Assembly: GCA_003956705.1 (NCBI GenBank)
Contig: QZCP01000074.1
Span: 68,160 to 132,159 of the forward strand
Reading direction: 5' to 3'
DNA: 64,000 bases
Origin: Brevipalpus yothersi
Lineage: Eukaryota; Arthropoda; Arachnida; Trombidiformes; Tenuipalpidae
Shown here: in pieces, positions 24,182 to 36,134 of the stretch
Position numbering within the stretch: the stretch's first letter is position 1
Layout of the letters: each line of letters starts with the position of its first letter
The notes under the pieces: generated by a model
Databases searched by the model: none
Told to the model about the DNA's origin: nothing
What the model saw: the letters and a program-made list of their open reading frames with translations, nothing else
Translations under genes and position numbers: made by a program

Positions 24182-25142
24182 GATTGTGAAAATAGATCAC
24201 AATTCGAAATGTGTGGGCAAAGTCAGTTTCAATGTTTACCAACACACTACATCTGTATCAGAACCCGGCTTCATAAACCAGTACATATGAGACTGGATAA
24301 CGGAATCGATATCTGTTCCACCAGAACGAGGTTGTAATGTGGAGCATTGATTCTGTTTCCTCAGATACGGTAAAATGCCCCGAAAAATATGAGAATTTTC
24401 CTCTTTTTCACCTAATTTTACCATAATTCTTGCCAATATTGTGATAAATAAACTCTATGGGTCTAATTGTGTGTCTCATTCGATGATAGTAATCAAGATG
24501 AACAGGTCCGTTTTCGAAAAGAGTTTAATATATGTTACATGTCGAGAATCGAACTATCGTTACGAAATAAGACATCCTTCTAACCAATAAAAATTAGACT
24601 GAATTAAACAGGAGAAAATCTTTAAACTCTCTGCATTTTAAGTAGTTCATATATAATAAATGGAGTGGACTTCTGAACTTCAGTGGCAAAAAAAATCAAG
24701 GACTCAGATTGATATTTGCCTGGAATCAAGATGAAGTGAATTGCACTCCGTTTTGACTTGGAGATCTTAATCAACCAGTTTCTGGTGATATCAAGAAACT
24801 ATTATAAGATAGTGAATCTAATATACAGCATAAGCTCTGATGGAAAAGGCTTGATGTTGAAAGAAGTTAGACAATATTAAGTTGTGAACTTCATCATAAA
24901 ATGTTCGAGCGTCCAAGTTTTCAGTCACATGCGCCGTATGAATGATGAGAAAGTTCTAATAATAACGATTTCATTTTAGTTTGAGCTTGTCTTCAGAAAA
25001 CTTTGACAAGTTTGATCCTCATCTGCATGATACATACCGGGCGTCAAGAGGAGATGATCAGATCTCACGAATAAATTGATCATTACTCTGACATCAGCTT
25101 AAGTTCTTAACAATTTGGATACCATTTTTGTCCACAAATACA
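24182..25142. other. Intergenic, Tsfm upstream region
   Basis: Nearly 1 kb without a supportable gene. At about 24540-24600 on the minus strand there are tRNA-like boxes (TTGGTTAGAAGG and GTTCGATTC) that do not fold as a tRNA. Confidence 0.5.
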
Positions 25143-25868
25143 ATGTTTTCTCCTGGTGAATTTGATCAGTCTCAGACAATTTTTTCTCATCAACAACGTG
25201 GTAAAGTATTCAGATACTTCATGTCGATTAATTTGTTCCTTTGGTTTTTGATCCTCTGTTGTGCACCAGTGTCAACCGGCATCAGTTTAAGCAAAACACA
25301 GCCTGGTAGTATTGGTAAATTGACAGCAATCGGCTCTGATCTATTGATGGCAGTCACATCTCTCATCCCTCGAGTACAAATTCCTGGACAAGATTTGGTC
25401 GGTGATCCAGCAATGTTAGTGGCTATTTTGCATTCTCTAGAGATTGCCTACTGGAGTTTACCATTTGGATTTGTTCTCATGCCGATTATAAATTTATTTC
25501 GTGTACCAAATCGAAGAATGGATAAAAATTTCTCTCTTAATGGATTACCGAGCTTCAAGAATGTAGATTCTATTCTCAAGTCACCTTTGTTCAAACACTT
25601 ACACGTGAATAGTAAGAAAATGAACTTTATTCGAAGAAAGTTGTATCAAGCAATGCTTGAATATTCGGCAAAAAGTAAGAAAAAAGGTTTCGAAATGCTT
25701 CCATTGACCGATGATCGTATGATACTGTGGACATCTCTACTTCAGGATGGAGCTGAATCACACTTCGATGAAAAAATTGATCCACCATCACTCGGATCAA
25801 AATTATCTCCTCTGTCTCTCTTGTCAAAATTCTCCAAACTTTCGAAACTCAACGAAAAGAAGAATTGA
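25143..25868 (+). CDS. Uncharacterised protein with two hydrophobic segments (241 aa)
   Basis: I do not recognise this protein. It starts at the first in-frame ATG (25143) and has no intron. A hydrophobic stretch at about residues 27-48 (FMSINLFLWFLILCC) could be a signal anchor or signal peptide. A second at about 90-120 (AMLVAILHSLEIAYW then PFGFVLMPIINLF) could span a membrane. The C-terminal half is basic and hydrophilic (SAKSKKKGFEML) and ends in a Ser/Leu/Lys repeat-like tail (LSLLSKFSKLSKL). Length, sense-frame composition and lack of repeats make it a likely real gene. An upstream non-coding exon cannot be excluded. Confidence 0.55.
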   Translation: MFSPGEFDQSQTIFSHQQRGKVFRYFMSINLFLWFLILCCAPVSTGISLSKTQPGSIGKLTAIGSDLLMAVTSLIPRVQIPGQDLVGDPAMLVAILHSLEIAYWSLPFGFVLMPIINLFRVPNRRMDKNFSLNGLPSFKNVDSILKSPLFKHLHVNSKKMNFIRRKLYQAMLEYSAKSKKKGFEMLPLTDDRMILWTSLLQDGAESHFDEKIDPPSLGSKLSPLSLLSKFSKLSKLNEKKN

Positions 25869-27486
25869 AAAATACCACTGACAAAAGTATTCCGACGAAA
25901 CACTATCTCTGAGAGAATGTTGTTATTATCTTGGATGATTAGAAATTCATTGAAAAATTTCCTTTCTGGAATTCTGATTTGGAGAGAGTTCCAAGCGATG
26001 ATGACCCTAAATTTGATCAATTTATCTTTTGCAGAATGAATTGCAGAAATTGAATGGTTAATAAGAACCTCTCCATCCATTGGTGTGAGTTATTCAATAC
26101 TTCTCATACTTTTTTATAAATTTTAATTATAATTTTTTCAAGCTTCTCCAACAATTTTAAGCTTAATTGTACCAAAGAAAACAACTAATTTTTAAGAGAA
26201 TTTATCTTTTTCATACTCATTATGAAGTTCGGATGTCTCAATTATTCTCGGATTAACTTTATGTAATCTTTCTATTATTGTAGAGAAGAGAAATTCATGC
26301 TTAGTCACGAGATATGCTCATCATTAGCTTCCTAATATTTGCAACTTGACCATTAAAAGAGAGAGTGAGAATTGTAGAAAATTTGATGTACAAAGATAAT
26401 TTGATTGAAAATATTCCTCTAATTTGTCAAAACGTTATTCAATGATCATATAAATTCCTAAAATTGAACGAGTTTATCATCTAAACTTTCTCTTTCAGTC
26501 AAATCTTCAAAATTTGAATTGAAGCAATTCCACAAAATCTCAGTTTTATCACTCTCACGAAGAGTTAGAACTTATTTGAGTTTCCATATTTCATCACGCT
26601 CACAGCTACTATGAAGTACAATCGGGTTACTCTGTCTTGTGAGTCTATTTTGACACAAAATTGCCAAATTGCCACAATCAAGCCAATTATGGTTATGGTC
26701 ACTTATGGAGAGAGAGAGAGTTTTTAGTTCCAGACTCAAATTCATTGACCTGCTGACCCTAAGTTGGTGTCCAGACTGAGCATAAGATCGCATTCTGGTC
26801 CATTCTTATCTGATATAGTGTCAAGGTATCATCATTAAGCATCTTTTTAGAGAAAAAAGATTTTCATGATGATGATGAACACTGATGACGCTTAAAGTAT
26901 GCAGACTTGTTTTGTGAATCGTTTTGGCTCACGAATGCTGAGTGAAAGTTAAAAATGATGAGCTTGTCTATTATTCATTGTTGACTTGATTTTGTTCATC
27001 TTCGATAAATTTGGCGAAATTAGATTCTATTATTACTAAATCGATTCTATATTCAGAAGCATTCTGATTCGGCTTTCTTACTCTATCAGGTAGGCAAAAT
27101 TTTGATGATAACTTTATCTTATCTTAGGTGATCTTTCCATTCTAATTGATTTTGCTTGAATTTGGGTATAAAAATTATGCTCAATCATAAAAATGATTCA
27201 TCTCATCAATCAATAGGTAATATAAATTTTTTCATCTCTCCGTAATGGACAATTAAAAATTATGAGCTTTTGGGATAGAAAATAGTTTCAAAAATTTTAG
27301 ATAGTGAATCAGATTACCTTAGTATTGAAAATTATTTTGGTTTGCACCGTATTATCATTGCTTTTAAAAATCGGTGACTTGGCAATCAAGAATAATCGAC
27401 AAGATGAATTCATCATCATATTTTGAGCTCCCTTTTGATTCTAAGGTTTCATACTATAGATAGATAGAATTACAAATGGTACAAAG
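25869..27486. other. Intergenic AT-rich region
   Basis: About 1.6 kb in which I see no gene. The short ORFs are not supported by composition or family resemblance. Confidence 0.55.
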
Positions 27487-27699
27487 TTAGTCAAAACTTT
27501 CCACTCGAGGAGGGATTTCTAATCAAACAATTTAAAATGATTACTTACCATAATTCAAGACCACTGAGGCCAGACTGCCTACGGTAACGAGTGCGGGTGG
27601 AACAAAAAACCAACTATAGTTGACAAGTCGACAATATGTATTCTGATCAAAGTAGAGAAGATAATTTATGTAAATCGATTAATCAAATTATCAATCAAA

Positions 27700-27754
<55 letters not shown>

Positions 27755-28241
27755 TAGGTTTCCAAATTGATCAATTGATGGATCGATTAGATTGATTTAA
27801 TCTCACCTCTGTGAGATTATATTTTGGGCATGCTTTGACCCATTTATCATTTTTTGTTTGTGTAAGATTTAAGAAAGTTTTGACAATCTTCTCTGATGGC
27901 TGATCTTTTGCTGGTTTTCGTGGATTGCACTTGGTCATCGCTACTTTCCATGGTGTGAGATGTTCCTTGATTAGACAGCAAATTCGATCTTTTCTTGGTA
28001 TAAACATGTACACAAATTGTCGGAAAAATGTTTTAGCAGTCCACTCTGTATAGTCTTGATTAAATGCTACCAAAGTATCGATGGTAACATTTTTTATGCA
28101 TTCTTCCAAATTATCAGGTATTTGTGGTAAATTTTTGGGCATTTTCACAGTGGTATGTGAAGTAGTGGTATTTGAAATAGTGGTATTTGGAATAAAGGAT
28201 ATGCAGAGCAGAATAATGATTGGCAAGTATTTCATCATCAT
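27487..28241 (-). CDS. Small Cys-containing type I membrane protein (three exons, 186 aa)
   Basis: Unrecognised as a named family, but its architecture is clear. Exons are 27807-28241, 27549-27642 and 27487-27518 (phases 0 and 1). It starts MMMKYLPIIILLCISFIP, a signal peptide, followed by a Thr-rich stretch with N-glycosylation sequons (NTT, NVT, NLT). The ectodomain has six cysteines (EC, ICC, KC, AC, YC). Exon 2 encodes YCRLVNY directly before a hydrophobic segment (PPALVTVGSLASVVL), and exon 3 a very short tail (EIPPRVESFD). The order Cys-Cys pair, spaced cysteines, C-x-(L/I)-VNY, membrane segment is shared with the gene at 47.0-47.6 kb, including a phase-0 intron just before that block, so I infer distant paralogy. 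Confidence 0.62.
27716..27750. repeat. (GA)17 microsatellite inside an intron
   Basis: GA tract in intron 1 of the minus-strand membrane-protein gene. Confidence 0.95.
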
Positions 28242-29019
28242 GATTTTGAATAAAATTGAATGCTGAGATAATAGATGAGCACCTTGTTGCACAGAAATTT
28301 CGACAGGTAATGCAAATAATTTGTCTCAAATATGATTCACGATTGGTAACATTGATTTGAATTATTTTGTACGATCAACGATTGCATGGAAGCTTAATCA
28401 TGACTGATGATTACCTCATAATCACAAAATAATTGATTTGATTTATGAGCAGAAAACAAAATATGCACAAAATCAACAAATAAATCCGATGATCAATCAA
28501 TCAATTAAGGTGAGGTTTTTTCTTCTAAGCATGTCATACCAAAAGTCATCTGGAAACTGATGAAAGAAAATCTATGCTTCTAAAGTTCATTAATTATACA
28601 AATTGCTTGCTTCAACGAGTTACATGATATTTCTTCACGACTTGTTTTCGATGTTTTGTGGAAGGTGCATACTGTGGGATACAGTTTTTGAATATTGAAG
28701 GCTATCCGAACGTTTTTTATGAGAGCTCGCGGTCAAGAGCTTTTGTGGTCATCAGAGAAGAATAGTGAACTAGAATTGAACAAGATGGAGGATTTCAGAT
28801 AGAAGTAAGATGTTAAACAGTCAGATTAGTGTTTGCTATGATACAGAAATGAAACTTTGCTTATTCAATTGGAAAACAATGGATTGTATTTAGTCTTTCT
28901 GTTAACGCTAACAAAAATCTCAAATCAACTGACAATCATTAGGAGGATCCATTTATTCAGAATATGAATATGAAAATGGAAAGAGTTCCGATTACTGATT
29001 GAAAAACTCTTTAGCAACC
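28242..29019. other. Intergenic
   Basis: A spacer of 0.8 kb between the membrane-protein gene and the 3' end of the first PEBP gene. No feature is supported. Confidence 0.5.
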
Positions 29020-29948
29020 TTATTCTCCACTAAGTTGCTTGTATAGGAGAGGAACATAATCATCCCACTGAGCAACATAGAAATTACCGGCGATGGGCTG
29101 ACCAAGCTTATATTTCTTAGCGAAATCTCTGATCTTGAAATTTTCACGACCATCTCCACAAGTGTTGGTTCTCAGTTTTTCTTCAGGCTGAATCATCCCC
29201 GGTTGCTTGTAAACCAGATACACATAACGATGATTTCCAGTTCCCTTTGGAGGACCACTTCCAACATACTGGCTCAATACTTTTCCTTTACTGATATCAG
29301 GAGGAGATCCTAGATTGGGAGGAAAAAACAATCAAATGATTTTCATCGGTTCATGAAGGTATGGAAAAAGAAAGACAATCACATACCAGCAGGAATATTT
29401 ACCACCAGCCAATGGTGCCATTCTCTGTATTTGGGATCTTGGCGACTTGGTGCATCAGGATCAGTCATACACAGCGTATAGAAAGAGCCAGGTTCAGTTG
29501 GCCATGACACCGTCGATGGTTGATCTTTGACCATAGTTGGCGTCAATTCATTGCCCATCTTTACCTCAGTTCCATTTGAAAATTTAACCTCAACAACAGC
29601 CGGTGGTGCAGCGTCAATCACATCGGGCACCACACCATCTTTAACCATTTGATCTGTATTGCCTGCCATTGATGAATAACGTCTGATCCTTCCAAAACTG
29701 ATCGGATTACAACAGAAACGATTGATGATAACAAGTGATTGAGAACGTTCTGGAAACTTGGCAGCTAAATTAGAAGCCGGAACAGCAGAGGATAGGAATC
29801 GAGATGAATTCGCTCGTGACAACAGGGGAACCGTAATCCTGTCAATATGATTTAGGAAAAAATATTATTAAACATTATCACTTGTCAACACCCAAAACAT
29901 TTGAAATATTTAAAATATTCAAGCAACTTACCGCAAAATGTTTCTCAT
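29020..29948 (-). CDS. PEBP-family protein with mitochondrial-type leader (PEBP paralog 1, 252 aa)
   Basis: Phosphatidylethanolamine-binding protein (RKIP) family; in animals these bind anionic ligands and modulate kinases. Exons are 29932-29948 (17 nt), 29387-29838 and 29020-29309 (phases 2 and 1), giving 252 residues. The PEBP signature is intact: LCMTDPDAPSRQDPKYREWH then HWLVVNIPAG, and GSGPPKGTGNHRYVYLVYKQ in the last exon. It ends WDDYVPLLYKQLSGE, like canonical PEBP1. The N-terminal ~65 residues (MRNILRITVPLLSRANSSR onward) are rich in Arg/Ser/Leu without acidic residues, a mitochondrial-type presequence unusual for PEBPs. An internal Met (SSMAGNTD) could give a cytosolic form. It is the first of three tandem paralogs. 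Confidence 0.88.
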
Positions 29949-31164
29949 GTCTATGCAAATAATATGCAAAAAACAAGATTTCAACATCAAAAACAAGTCA
30001 AACTTGTTTTTCCATAAGTTTCATCAATATAAGATATTGCAGATATCGATATCTGGAATCGATATACAATCGACAGAATTTTTGAGCGGCAAAATGCATG
30101 TCAAGCTGAACGATTTACGAGTTAATTAAATTAATTTGTCAAATTTTTTTCCTTTTAAAAGTGTATCTGGAATTTTAATAATTGATTAGTATAAATTAGT
30201 GAAAAATCATCACTGTATTTAGATTGTGTTGAATTACCTGGATACATTTACATTGAATTTTTATAATTGATTCGCGATTTGTCACCAATTATAACCAAAA
30301 TTATCATTATTAATTTTGTTAGTCATTACACATATATATCGTATATTTTTAATAATCTGATAGAAAATGGAGGCATCTTTCTAGTTGGACATGAGATTGG
30401 CTAAAATTTTGCCTAATTGTGCCAATGGAAACGTTATCTGATCACTTATTGCCTCCAGTTTGGTGGAATCACCAGAGTTGAAGTCTTCCAGGAGCTCGAA
30501 TAGCATAATAGTACTGTAACGATTGACATTCCTATGTGAAAACGAATATCTCTAAGTAGGATAACATCTTCTGTGATCACATAATTCTGGTGTTTGTTAG
30601 ATGGTGGTTAATGGTGAGAAGGTTGATTATTCTCAACCAATTGATAAGTTATTTTGTTCAACTTCTTTTTTCTTTATGTTGAGAGGTATAAAATATCGTA
30701 TGATATCATTTTTAATCTTGTGTGTACTTCATGGTGAATCTTTTAATGGCTCGACCATACCATTGCTTGTCTTCTTAACTAAGTTTATCGCGAGTTTTAT
30801 ACAGTAATTTTGCATTTTGTGTTAATTTAGTGTCTAGATATCAAAATTTCTCGATTTTTTCCTCTAACAAAAGCATGGTTTTTTTTGGTTCAGAGCATTT
30901 AGATCACGGGACATTGTTATCAAAAATACTTTGAACAAGAATTCCATCGAGTCATCACCGATATCCCAGGAGCAACAAGTAACTTCAATACCACTTAATG
31001 CTGAAATATGGAAATTCTAGTAAATCTTGAAGCTCATTGAGCTTATAATTTGATCATTATTGCTTTAATTTTGATGATCACAACTTTACTACAACAGAAT
31101 CTGGAATTTTATCAATGATAGAATACGATGAATTTAAGTTGTTCTGATGCTCTGACATTCCATT
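29949..31164. other. Intergenic between PEBP paralogs 1 and 2
   Basis: A spacer of 1.2 kb that is AT-rich, with no supportable gene. It should contain the paralog 1 promoter. Confidence 0.5.
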
Positions 31165-32037
31165 CTATTCACCCCTCATTCGTGCATGTAATATGGGAAC
31201 ATAATCATCATATTGAGCTAGAAAAAAATTACCAGCAATAGGCTGTCCAAGATTGTATTTTTTGGCCAAATCTCTAATCTTGAAATTTCTTCGACCTTCG
31301 CTTGAACGATTGGTAATAATTTTTTCGTCAGGTTGAATGAGCCCCGGTTGCTCGTAGACCAAGAAAATATAACGGTGCTTACCAGTTCCTTCTGGAGGAC
31401 CACTTCCAATGTACTCTGTCAATACTTTTCCTTTGCTAATATCGGGAGGAGGTCCTAGGCCAAAGGAAATGTTGATAAAATGTTCTCGATCTGTTTTGGG
31501 AATACGTCAACTTACCAGTGGGAATATTCACCACCAACCAATGAAGTCCCTCTCTTAACTTTGGATCTTGACGACTTGGTGCATCTGGATCAATCATACA
31601 CAAAGTATAGTAGCTGTCAGATGTAGTGGGCCAAGATACATTTGAAGGATGATCTTTGACCAGTGTTGGTGTCAATTCATTGCCCATCTTGACCTCAGTT
31701 CCATTTGGAAACTCAATATCGATAACAGCCTGAGGAACAACATCGATCACATCAGGAACCACACCATCCTTAACCATTGGATCTGTATTGCCTGCCATTG
31801 ATGAATAGTTATTGATGGATCCAAAATTGATAGATCTGCGATGGACACGATCAACAACAGCTTCAGAGTGTTTTCGAAATCTGGCCAAAATGATAAGGAG
31901 GCGTAACTTGGAAGAAATAGGAATTGAAATTACCTTGCTCGAGACGATAATGCAATAGAAAATTTTGTAGATGTCACTTGAAAATCAGATATCTACCTGC
32001 CAATATTGAGAAACTTAAATATTTTACCTTCAAACAT
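31165..32037 (-). CDS. PEBP-family protein (PEBP paralog 2)
   Basis: Second tandem PEBP. Two exons are secure: 31516-31880 and 31165-31454 (phase 1, the last exon again 290 nt as in paralog 1). They encode MIDPDAPSRQDPKLREGLHW and GSGPPEGTGKHRYIFLVYEQ. The normal WHHW is GLHW here, so one of two adjacent His residues is lost. The 5' end is tentative. An upstream 43-nt exon 31934-31976 reads ...FSIALSSRA and resembles the leader of paralog 1 (VPLLSRA). A 10-nt exon 32028-32037 supplies an ATG and makes the frame add up to 235 residues. If these are wrong, translation could start at the internal Met (SSMAGNTD). Confidence 0.78.
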
Positions 32038-32524
32038 TTTTCATAAGCCAGCAGAAGGGGTTTAAAGGAAATTTTTAGACCAAAACACAAACTCGCTCAA
32101 GTTTTAAGGTTTGTTCAAAGTCTGTTACCATGATGAAAGATAAGATGGAATAACACAAATGCACAAGATTTTCTAGCGGCAACAACTATGTAGGCTGAAC
32201 AAAGTTTTGTCGTTGAAATTATTATTATCTGATTGAACAATCGAAGAGTAAATTGCTGAGATATCACTTTATTTGAATCCCCATGTATTATTACGGTTCT
32301 TCACCAATTCACAAAAATCGGTGAGTGAACGGAATTTTCTCAATTAATTTGAGATAAAAAATAATTCCATTCAAAAACTGGTGATATAAGAAATTGCTTA
32401 ATATCAATATTTTTCTCATTCAAGTGGATTTCATCTTGTAGAGAAAGTTCAATAGAGAGAGTTCCATTTGGAGTATTTGAATGGTTAAAATTCTTATTAC
32501 ATCGTATATACATGCAACATCCTA

Positions 32525-33239
32525 TTAACCACTCATTTGTGCATGTAATATGGGAACATAATCATCATATTGAGCAAGGAAAAAATTACCAGCGATAGGC
32601 TGTCCAAGATTGTATTTTTTGGCAAAATTTCTGATCTTGAAATTCCTTCGACCTTCTCTCGATCGATTAGTGATCATTTTTTCATCAGGTTGGATGAGTC
32701 CAGGTTGCTTGTAGGCCAAGAAAATATAACGGTGTTTGCCAGTTCCTTTTGGAGCCCCACTTCCAATGTACTCTGCCAACACTTTTCCTTTGCTAATATC
32801 GGGAGGAGATCCTAGATTAGAGAAAAATAATTGATTAACTATTCTTCAGCGAATTATTGCTAAATGATGATGACATACCAGCAGGAATATTGACCACTAG
32901 CCAATGGAGCATTTCTCTGGTCGAAGCATCAGGATCACTCATACACAAAGTATAGTAGCTGCCAGGTGTCGTGGGCCAAGATATATTCGAAGGATGATCT
33001 TTGACCTGTGTTGGTGTCAATTCATGGCCCATCTTGACCTCAGTTCCATTAGGAAACTTAATATCGATAACAGCCTGGGGAACAACATCGATCACATCAG
33101 GTACCACACCATTTTTAATCATTGGATTTGTCTGATTAGTAGTGGTTGCCATCGATGAATTGCTGTTACAATCAATATTTTGAACGTTGAACAAGAATGA
33201 AATAAGAATGATTAAATTGAGGCAATCGTAGAGTTGCAT
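32525..33239 (-). CDS. Secreted PEBP-family protein with shortened ligand loop (PEBP paralog 3, 215 aa)
   Basis: Third tandem PEBP. Exons are 32879-33239 and 32525-32811, phase 1 junction as in the other two, giving 215 residues from the ATG at 33239. Instead of a presequence it has a hydrophobic signal peptide (MQLYDCLNLIILISFLF), so it probably enters the secretory pathway. The core is kept (GVVPDVIDVVPQAVIDIKFP, GSGAPKGTGKHRYIFLAYKQ), but the signature loop reads MSDPDASTREMLHWLV. Compared with DPDAPSRQDPKYREWHHWLV about seven residues are missing, including the PSR motif and one of the paired His. GSGPP is also changed to GSGAP. Ligand binding may be altered. Confidence 0.87.
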
Positions 33240-34338
33240 TGCGGAGAGTTTAAATTCCAAAGAATTGAAAAGCTTCAGTGAATGTGAATTGAATCAAATC
33301 GAAATAGTGATACGTCAATTAATGAGATGATGTTCAATGTTCACCAGCTACTTATATTTCCGACCTAGTTTCATTAAATTGAGAAGAAAGTGTAGACTTA
33401 TCTTCAGATCATAAGAGGTTACATGGTTTCATAAGATAAGATTGAAGATTGAAGAATCCATATCAGGACAAAAAAAAATCTTACCTTTGGGTGGCAATTT
33501 TCACATACAGATTCGCTAATTATTGATATGCTCGCTTGCTATCAATCAAAATTCAATCATCATTCCAGGAGAGAAAGTTGCCTATTTTTTGCTGAGTCTG
33601 GGTCTAGTCGAAAAAAAAGATAATCGAGATTGAAGATGGTATATGTTCTCAATTCTCTGGTGCATATTAGATTCTTTGTGATTTTTTCACAAAGTGTGAG
33701 CGATCCAGATATTAATCAAATTGATTCTTCTTGTTGAACATTTTGAAGATTCAATTTTCTTTATAAATTTTGAAGGTTGAATTAGAATATTGACTTGTGT
33801 AAGAAATATTTCATGTATTTAGTAGCAACATTTCGAGTGCCAAAAAGAGAATAAAGCTAATTACTTCTGGTAAAGTGAACGAATTCACATAAAGATTACT
33901 GGATGATTGTTCTTATTTTAGAATTGAACACATGATCATTGCGAAATACTTTGCTGGGAGGAATATTTTGAATCTAAGTTGGATTTTCATCCAAAGGAAA
34001 CGACCTGAAATATTAAAGGCAAGATAGCTGAGTTTGATAACAAAAATATTTGCTATTTTAGAACGCCGTAAAATTGAGAAAAAAATCCATCTCTTGGACA
34101 AAAAAAGTTTTTACAATTATGATAAAAGAAGATAGAAAAATATCTTTTCAAAATTCCACGAAAACAGAAAATCTTTTTCTTTATAATCTTCTCAATTCTG
34201 TATAATAGAGTATCTAATGGTTATCAACTTAAATAGATTATGATCAATTAAAAAAATCGATGGAAAAATTATCCACTTAGAAATCATGTTAAAAATATTT
34301 CCACGGCATTAACTTTGATCAATTTGATGGAGCGAGCG

Positions 34339-34417
<79 letters not shown>

Positions 34418-36134
34418 TGATTTGCATTCTCTCTCGAGCTAATCAATCTAATACTGATTCATCAATCGATTTGGAAATGGTTTCAATTTTCATGCATCAT
34501 CCAAGCAGGCAGCGTCAATATCGACAAACTGAAGATAATTTTTTTCTCTCCCCTGATCACAAAAAGTTCATTAGTTCAATCTGAATAGTATATCCAATTG
34601 ATTTAATTTACATGCATTAAGCTTCACAGGAAGAGAGAGAGAGAGAGAGACGCTCGAATCTTTGGGAAGCCTTCTCTCTGTACTTTATGCCATAGGAAGT
34701 AGTAATATTGTGTGCTCTATGGTCTCTCTGTGTATACTTTTACAGAGAGAAAGAGAGAGAAAGAGAGAGAAAGTAAAAGAGTCTCTCAGTTACAGAGAGA
34801 GAGAGATTCACCAGAACTGCTGAGTTTTACTCTTCTTTTTTCGAGGCAATAAAAACATAAACACAAATGTGAACTGTTACTGTTGATACTTTTGATTGTT
34901 TTCATTTAATATATATTTATGTGTGTGTAAATATAATTAATTGTATGTAATTGTTCTACCAATTACGATGATCTCACAGTCAATACTTGAAATTTTGTTT
35001 CCCAAAAACTGTTACTATTTAATTGAATAGAATATCTTGTGTTTACCATTTACATCAACCACTTCCTTCACACATACATATGGCCACTGTTGTATCAAGT
35101 AAGCAAGTAAATGTAAGTGATCATATAATTTTGGATTATTATTGACCACGAACTGATTTTTGACATGATTGAGAATGATTTGACTGTAATATGGTTAATG
35201 TTACCGAAAATATACTGGATGACTTTCTCTCTATTGTGTACATTTTTTTCCCTCTCTCTGTATGTGTCGATGATTCTTCATCTTTCACCCATCAATGTTA
35301 ATAGCCATTGTGAACCACTTTTTTTTCGTTTTTGTATTGTCTTCCTTCTCTTTAAGCTATTCAGCATCTCAGAATCATCTATCTCAATCATTGGGCTTGA
35401 ATTAATCAGTATATAGACCTACCATTCCAACCTCCCTCTCAGTATATATATATACACACACACACATACATGCTCATAGATCAAAATCAATTCGAATATG
35501 TTCCTGACATTATTTGAAGGAGCAAAGTAATGAACAGAGAACACACACACATATACACACAATCATATAAGTGACTTGCTTGATCTATCGTCAATGATAA
35601 TCAGTGTCTCTTGGATAGCCAATGAAAAGAGGATGTGACTTGATGATGATTTTTAATTGTTCATAGTCTGCAAAAGTGATAGTTTCTTTTCTCTCATCTC
35701 TTTTGACTTATGTAAGCTCTTCGAGTCGAAAAAAAAAGTAGTCATTTGAAATTGTGTTTGAGCATTGATATTTGGAGTAGTTGAAATATTCTGTCAAGCA
35801 CGATTTTTTTCGAACAGTCAGTTGTTTGATGTATGGTGTAGATTGTTGGTATGATATGGAATTATTTCATATTCCATATTCCATGATCATCGAAAATTTT
35901 TCACCATCATTCTCATCACAGTCATCATTTGAAATCGTTCAATATAGTGATTGATTGTCAAGTATCGCAAAAAAAAGTGCGCTCTTTTTCTATCTCTCTC
36001 TCTCTCTCTCTCTCCCAATGTCATTGTCAAGATCGTGACTCCTGTTGTGATCATGTATACGCTTGGCAGAAGACCTCGAATCTTGTTCTAATATTAATCT
36101 TCATCATTAAAGAAGGAGAAGAAGGAATAAAAAA
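33240..36134. other. Intergenic between PEBP paralog 3 and PFKFB
   Basis: A divergent intergenic region of 2.9 kb with a 70-bp GA tract, further short GA/CT runs near 34630-34810 and CA/TA runs near 35440-35560. No gene is supported. The right part is probably the PFKFB promoter and 5' UTR. Confidence 0.55.
34332..34411. repeat. (GA)~40 microsatellite
   Basis: The longest dinucleotide tract in the window, preceded by three GAGC units at 34330-34342. Confidence 0.97.

Noticed and set aside
24535..24600. tRNA-like boxes on the minus strand (TTGGTTAGAAGG, TTCGTAA, GTTCGATTC)
   Set aside because: Anticodon, T and acceptor stems do not pair. At best a decayed tRNA or tRNA-derived SINE scrap.
26572..26793. 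73-codon minus-strand ORF
   Set aside because: No family, no signal or membrane feature, and length expected by chance in this spacer.
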